Below, one piece after another: positions 62,169 to 64,000 of a stretch of 64,000 nucleotides of DNA. Source of the DNA: Flavobacterium sp. LPB0248 (GTDB taxonomy: Bacteria; Bacteroidota; Bacteroidia; Flavobacteriales; Flavobacteriaceae); contig NZ_CP058246.1 in the NCBI RefSeq assembly GCF_013388355.1, forward strand, positions 1,922,001-1,986,000, written 5' to 3'. Made by a program: the position numbers and the translations under genes. Positions within the stretch are counted from its first letter, which is position 1; each line of letters opens with the position of its first letter. Under the pieces are notes generated by a model, which did no database searches, was not told the origin of the DNA, and was given only the letters and a program-made list of their open reading frames with translations.

Positions 62169-63044
62169 TTATTTTCCTCTGAACTCAACTTTTTTGATTG
62201 TAATTGGCTCATTAGTGCTTTTATTACTTCCTGATCTGATTAAAAGATATATTGTTCCGCTTTCAGAGAATTTAACAACATTGGTAACTGTTCCTGTTAC
62301 TTTATTTTTCTTACAGCCGATTGCAGACAATCTTCCCGCAAATTTAGATGTCCCACAGCCATCCCAAGTGCTTATTCCCATCACTACGTTATCATTATAC
62401 TCAACACCTGGTTTTGGTGCTGATGTACCAGCATATACCTCAAACCAAGTCTCGTCTAAACCGCTAGGGCAAGAAATTGTCATATCGATAGTATACTCTC
62501 TGTCTTTTACAACTTCGATTGCTTGATAAATACCTTCTTGAGCTCCTCCGCCTGGTAAATGAATAGTAGCACCATTAGCGCCATAAGACCAAAATGCAGT
62601 ACCTGATGGACTTAACTGCGCACTAGTCCATTTAGCTACATCAGCAGCTGTTGCAAAATTTCCACCTTGCACTAAGTTCCCTTTTGCAGGATCTGTTTGT
62701 GCAACAACAATCTGTTGAGAAGAAGACGCCATTGCTGCCCCAGCTCCCACAGCTGTATGTGTAATAGTATATGTTCCTGCATCAGGCAAAGAAATCACTT
62801 GATTCATTTTTCCATTACTCGCACCATCGCCTAGGTCCCATTGCGAAAGAATTACTCCTTTAGGCTGTGCTGTAAGAAGGTAAGTATTCATAGCACCTGC
62901 AACTGGTGTAATTGTAAACGAAGGATCTAGATTTGTAGCTACAAGAGGGTTTTCATTAACTTCTTCGCTACAGCTGTTTAGTGTTCCTAATGCTAAAACT
63001 AGCATTAGGTATACACTTTTTCTTAAATATATATTTAGGTTCAT
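62169..63044 (-). CDS. PKD-domain surface lipoprotein (likely glycan-binding)
   Basis: A 291-residue lipoprotein (lipobox LNSCSE). Residues about 40-115 are a PKD domain (SQWDLGDGASNGKMNQ, GTYTITHTAVG). The C-terminal 160 residues form a beta-sandwich of carbohydrate-binding-module type (GNFATAADVAKWTSAQ, REYTIDMTIS, IYLLIRSGS). It occupies the SusE/SusF position directly after susD, so surface glycan binding is the likely role. Confidence 0.82.
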   Translation of the reverse strand: MNLNIYLRKSVYLMLVLALGTLNSCSEEVNENPLVATNLDPSFTITPVAGAMNTYLLTAQPKGVILSQWDLGDGASNGKMNQVISLPDAGTYTITHTAVGAGAAMASSSQQIVVAQTDPAKGNLVQGGNFATAADVAKWTSAQLSPSGTAFWSYGANGATIHLPGGGAQEGIYQAIEVVKDREYTIDMTISCPSGLDETWFEVYAGTSAPKPGVEYNDNVVMGISTWDGCGTSKFAGRLSAIGCKKNKVTGTVTNVVKFSESGTIYLLIRSGSNKSTNEPITIKKVEFRGK

Positions 63045-63072
63045 TTCTCTTTGTTTTGGTTAATTAGTAAGA

Positions 63073-64000
63073 CTATTGATAGTTAGGATTTTGTTTCAAT
63101 TTAGTACCATTAAGTTCTGTGTACGGAATTGGGAAAATCTCATCTGTTCCAGCATCAAAACCTCTATCAGATAATGCAGCCGCTGCATCTCCCCATCTTA
63201 CTAAATCAAAGAATCTGTGTCCTTCACCTGCTAATTCCATTCTTCTTTCATGCTTGATAGCAGCTAATGTTACAGGAACTGAAGGTAATCCAACTCTTTC
63301 TCTAACTGCATCAAGTAACGCTTGAGCTCTTGGACCTGATCCTAAAGCTTCTGCTTCCATCAAATAAGTATCTGCAAGTCTGATTACATAAGAGTTTTGT
63401 TTGTAGTTCAACTCTGAGTTACCACCACCTGTACTAACATCTGATTGTCTTGGAAGGTATTTGTTCAAGAAATATCCTGTGTCTTGATAAGCTGGAATAT
63501 AATCTGCTTTTCCTGCTGCTTTTAATGCTTTTAAGTCAAGAATTGTAGCATCCTTACGTGGATCGCCTTGCATTGCATCAAATAATTTTTGAGTTGCAAC
63601 GTTAAAAGCCCATCCTGCAGGAAGATCTGGTGCATCTGAACCTTTTGGTCTAGAATATCCTCTAGGTCCAACCATGATGTTTAAAGAGTTACCTTCGTCT
63701 TTACCTTGTCCCCAGAAAGTCCAATCAGAATTTCCTGCACTACTGTGAGATACTTCAATTAATGACTCAGCATTAAATTTATTTGATGTTACCCATAGAT
63801 CGCTAAACTTATCTAGTAATTTATTACCATATTGGTTTGTTCCTCCTGGAGTACCATTTACTTCTGCTAAAACAGCAGCTGCTTGAGGTTTTTTACCTTC
63901 AAACAAAAGCACTTTTCCTAAAAGCGCCTGAGCTGCTCCTTTGTTAAATCTTCCTGCTTCAGTATCTGCCACCACAGTATTTGGTAAATCTGCAATAGCT
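63073..64000 (-). CDS. RagB/SusD nutrient-binding outer-membrane protein, 5' part outside window
   Basis: The C-terminal 300 or so residues of a SusD-type protein, the glycan-binding lid of a SusC transporter. The frame is open to the window end. Visible family features are FNKGAAQALLGKVLLFEGK (TPR-like helix), LNYKQNSYVIRLADTYLMEAEAL and ERRMELAGEGHRFFDLVRWG, and the C-terminus LNGTKLKQNPNYQ. A susC gene is expected upstream, beyond base 64000. Confidence 0.93.
   Translation of the reverse strand, partial: AIADLPNTVVADTEAGRFNKGAAQALLGKVLLFEGKKPQAAAVLAEVNGTPGGTNQYGNKLLDKFSDLWVTSNKFNAESLIEVSHSSAGNSDWTFWGQGKDEGNSLNIMVGPRGYSRPKGSDAPDLPAGWAFNVATQKLFDAMQGDPRKDATILDLKALKAAGKADYIPAYQDTGYFLNKYLPRQSDVSTGGGNSELNYKQNSYVIRLADTYLMEAEALGSGPRAQALLDAVRERVGLPSVPVTLAAIKHERRMELAGEGHRFFDLVRWGDAAAALSDRGFDAGTDEIFPIPYTELNGTKLKQNPNYQ

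Overview
The window is AT-rich DNA from a Bacteroidetes bacterium, almost certainly a Flavobacterium (inference; species not assigned). Evidence seen in the sequence: promoters of the Bacteroidetes form TTG-N17-20-TAnnTTTG in front of many genes, few Shine-Dalgarno sites, a TonB-dependent receptor and a SusD-type polysaccharide utilization locus (PUL), a bacterial geranylgeranylglyceryl phosphate synthase, and many intergenic inverted repeats of the kind common in flavobacterial genomes.

Layout. 1-2711: 3' part of polA. 2.8-6.8 kb: an exported RsiV-like protein, a LacI-type regulator and two exported ferritin-like proteins. 7.0-9.9 kb: rplM-rpsI-rpsB-tsf with structured leaders. 10-14.8 kb: M3 peptidase, queuosine-precursor transporter, two lipoproteins, tag. 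14.9-22.4 kb: TPP riboswitch and thiamine operon thiS-thiC-(thiE-like)-thiD-thiE-thiG-[GxxExxY cassette]-thiH-thiF. 22.4-28.2 kb: MOSC protein, aat, DUF3127 protein, flavin reductase, orphan histidine kinase, HIT protein, greA, Rieske-like lipoprotein. 28.3-34.6 kb (minus strand): a TonB receptor under a second TPP riboswitch, arfB, a NadR-like kinase/DUF4301 fusion, a PnuC-family transporter and GGGP synthase. 34.7-36.1 kb: Crp/Fnr regulator, small membrane protein and group III truncated globin, with a palindromic site between them. 36.1-41.8 kb: phosphopantetheinyl transferase, ahcY, patatin-BamA-like protein, small zinc protein, SMR transporter. 41.9-47.3 kb: Fic protein, GNAT, an alkylation-repair cluster (AraC-Ogt, Oxygenase-NA, stand-alone Ada zinc domain, AlkB), MmcQ and a NrtR-like regulator. 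47.5-50 kb: small protein and a cytoplasmic DUF3857/transglutaminase protein. 50-64 kb (minus strand): a PUL with SusD (cut by the window end), a PKD lipoprotein, four GH30, GH5-CBM6, GH16, a secreted nuclease/phosphatase-fold protein and GH3, most simply aimed at beta-1,3/1,6-glucan.

How the parts work together. Thiamine is the strongest theme: both a complete biosynthetic operon and an outer-membrane receptor sit behind TPP riboswitches, and in both leaders the start codon can be buried in a helix. The most unusual items are a GxxExxY gene bounded by 29-bp inverted arms placed between thiG and thiH; a palindromic repeat read in frame inside the first ThiE-like protein; a Fic gene whose start region is two tandem TGATA-N-TATCA palindromes; a Crp/Fnr-type palindrome at activator distance from the globin operon; a terminator-like hairpin at the 5' end of the greA transcript; and two direct copies of a long hairpin element flanking an alkylation-repair oxygenase gene.
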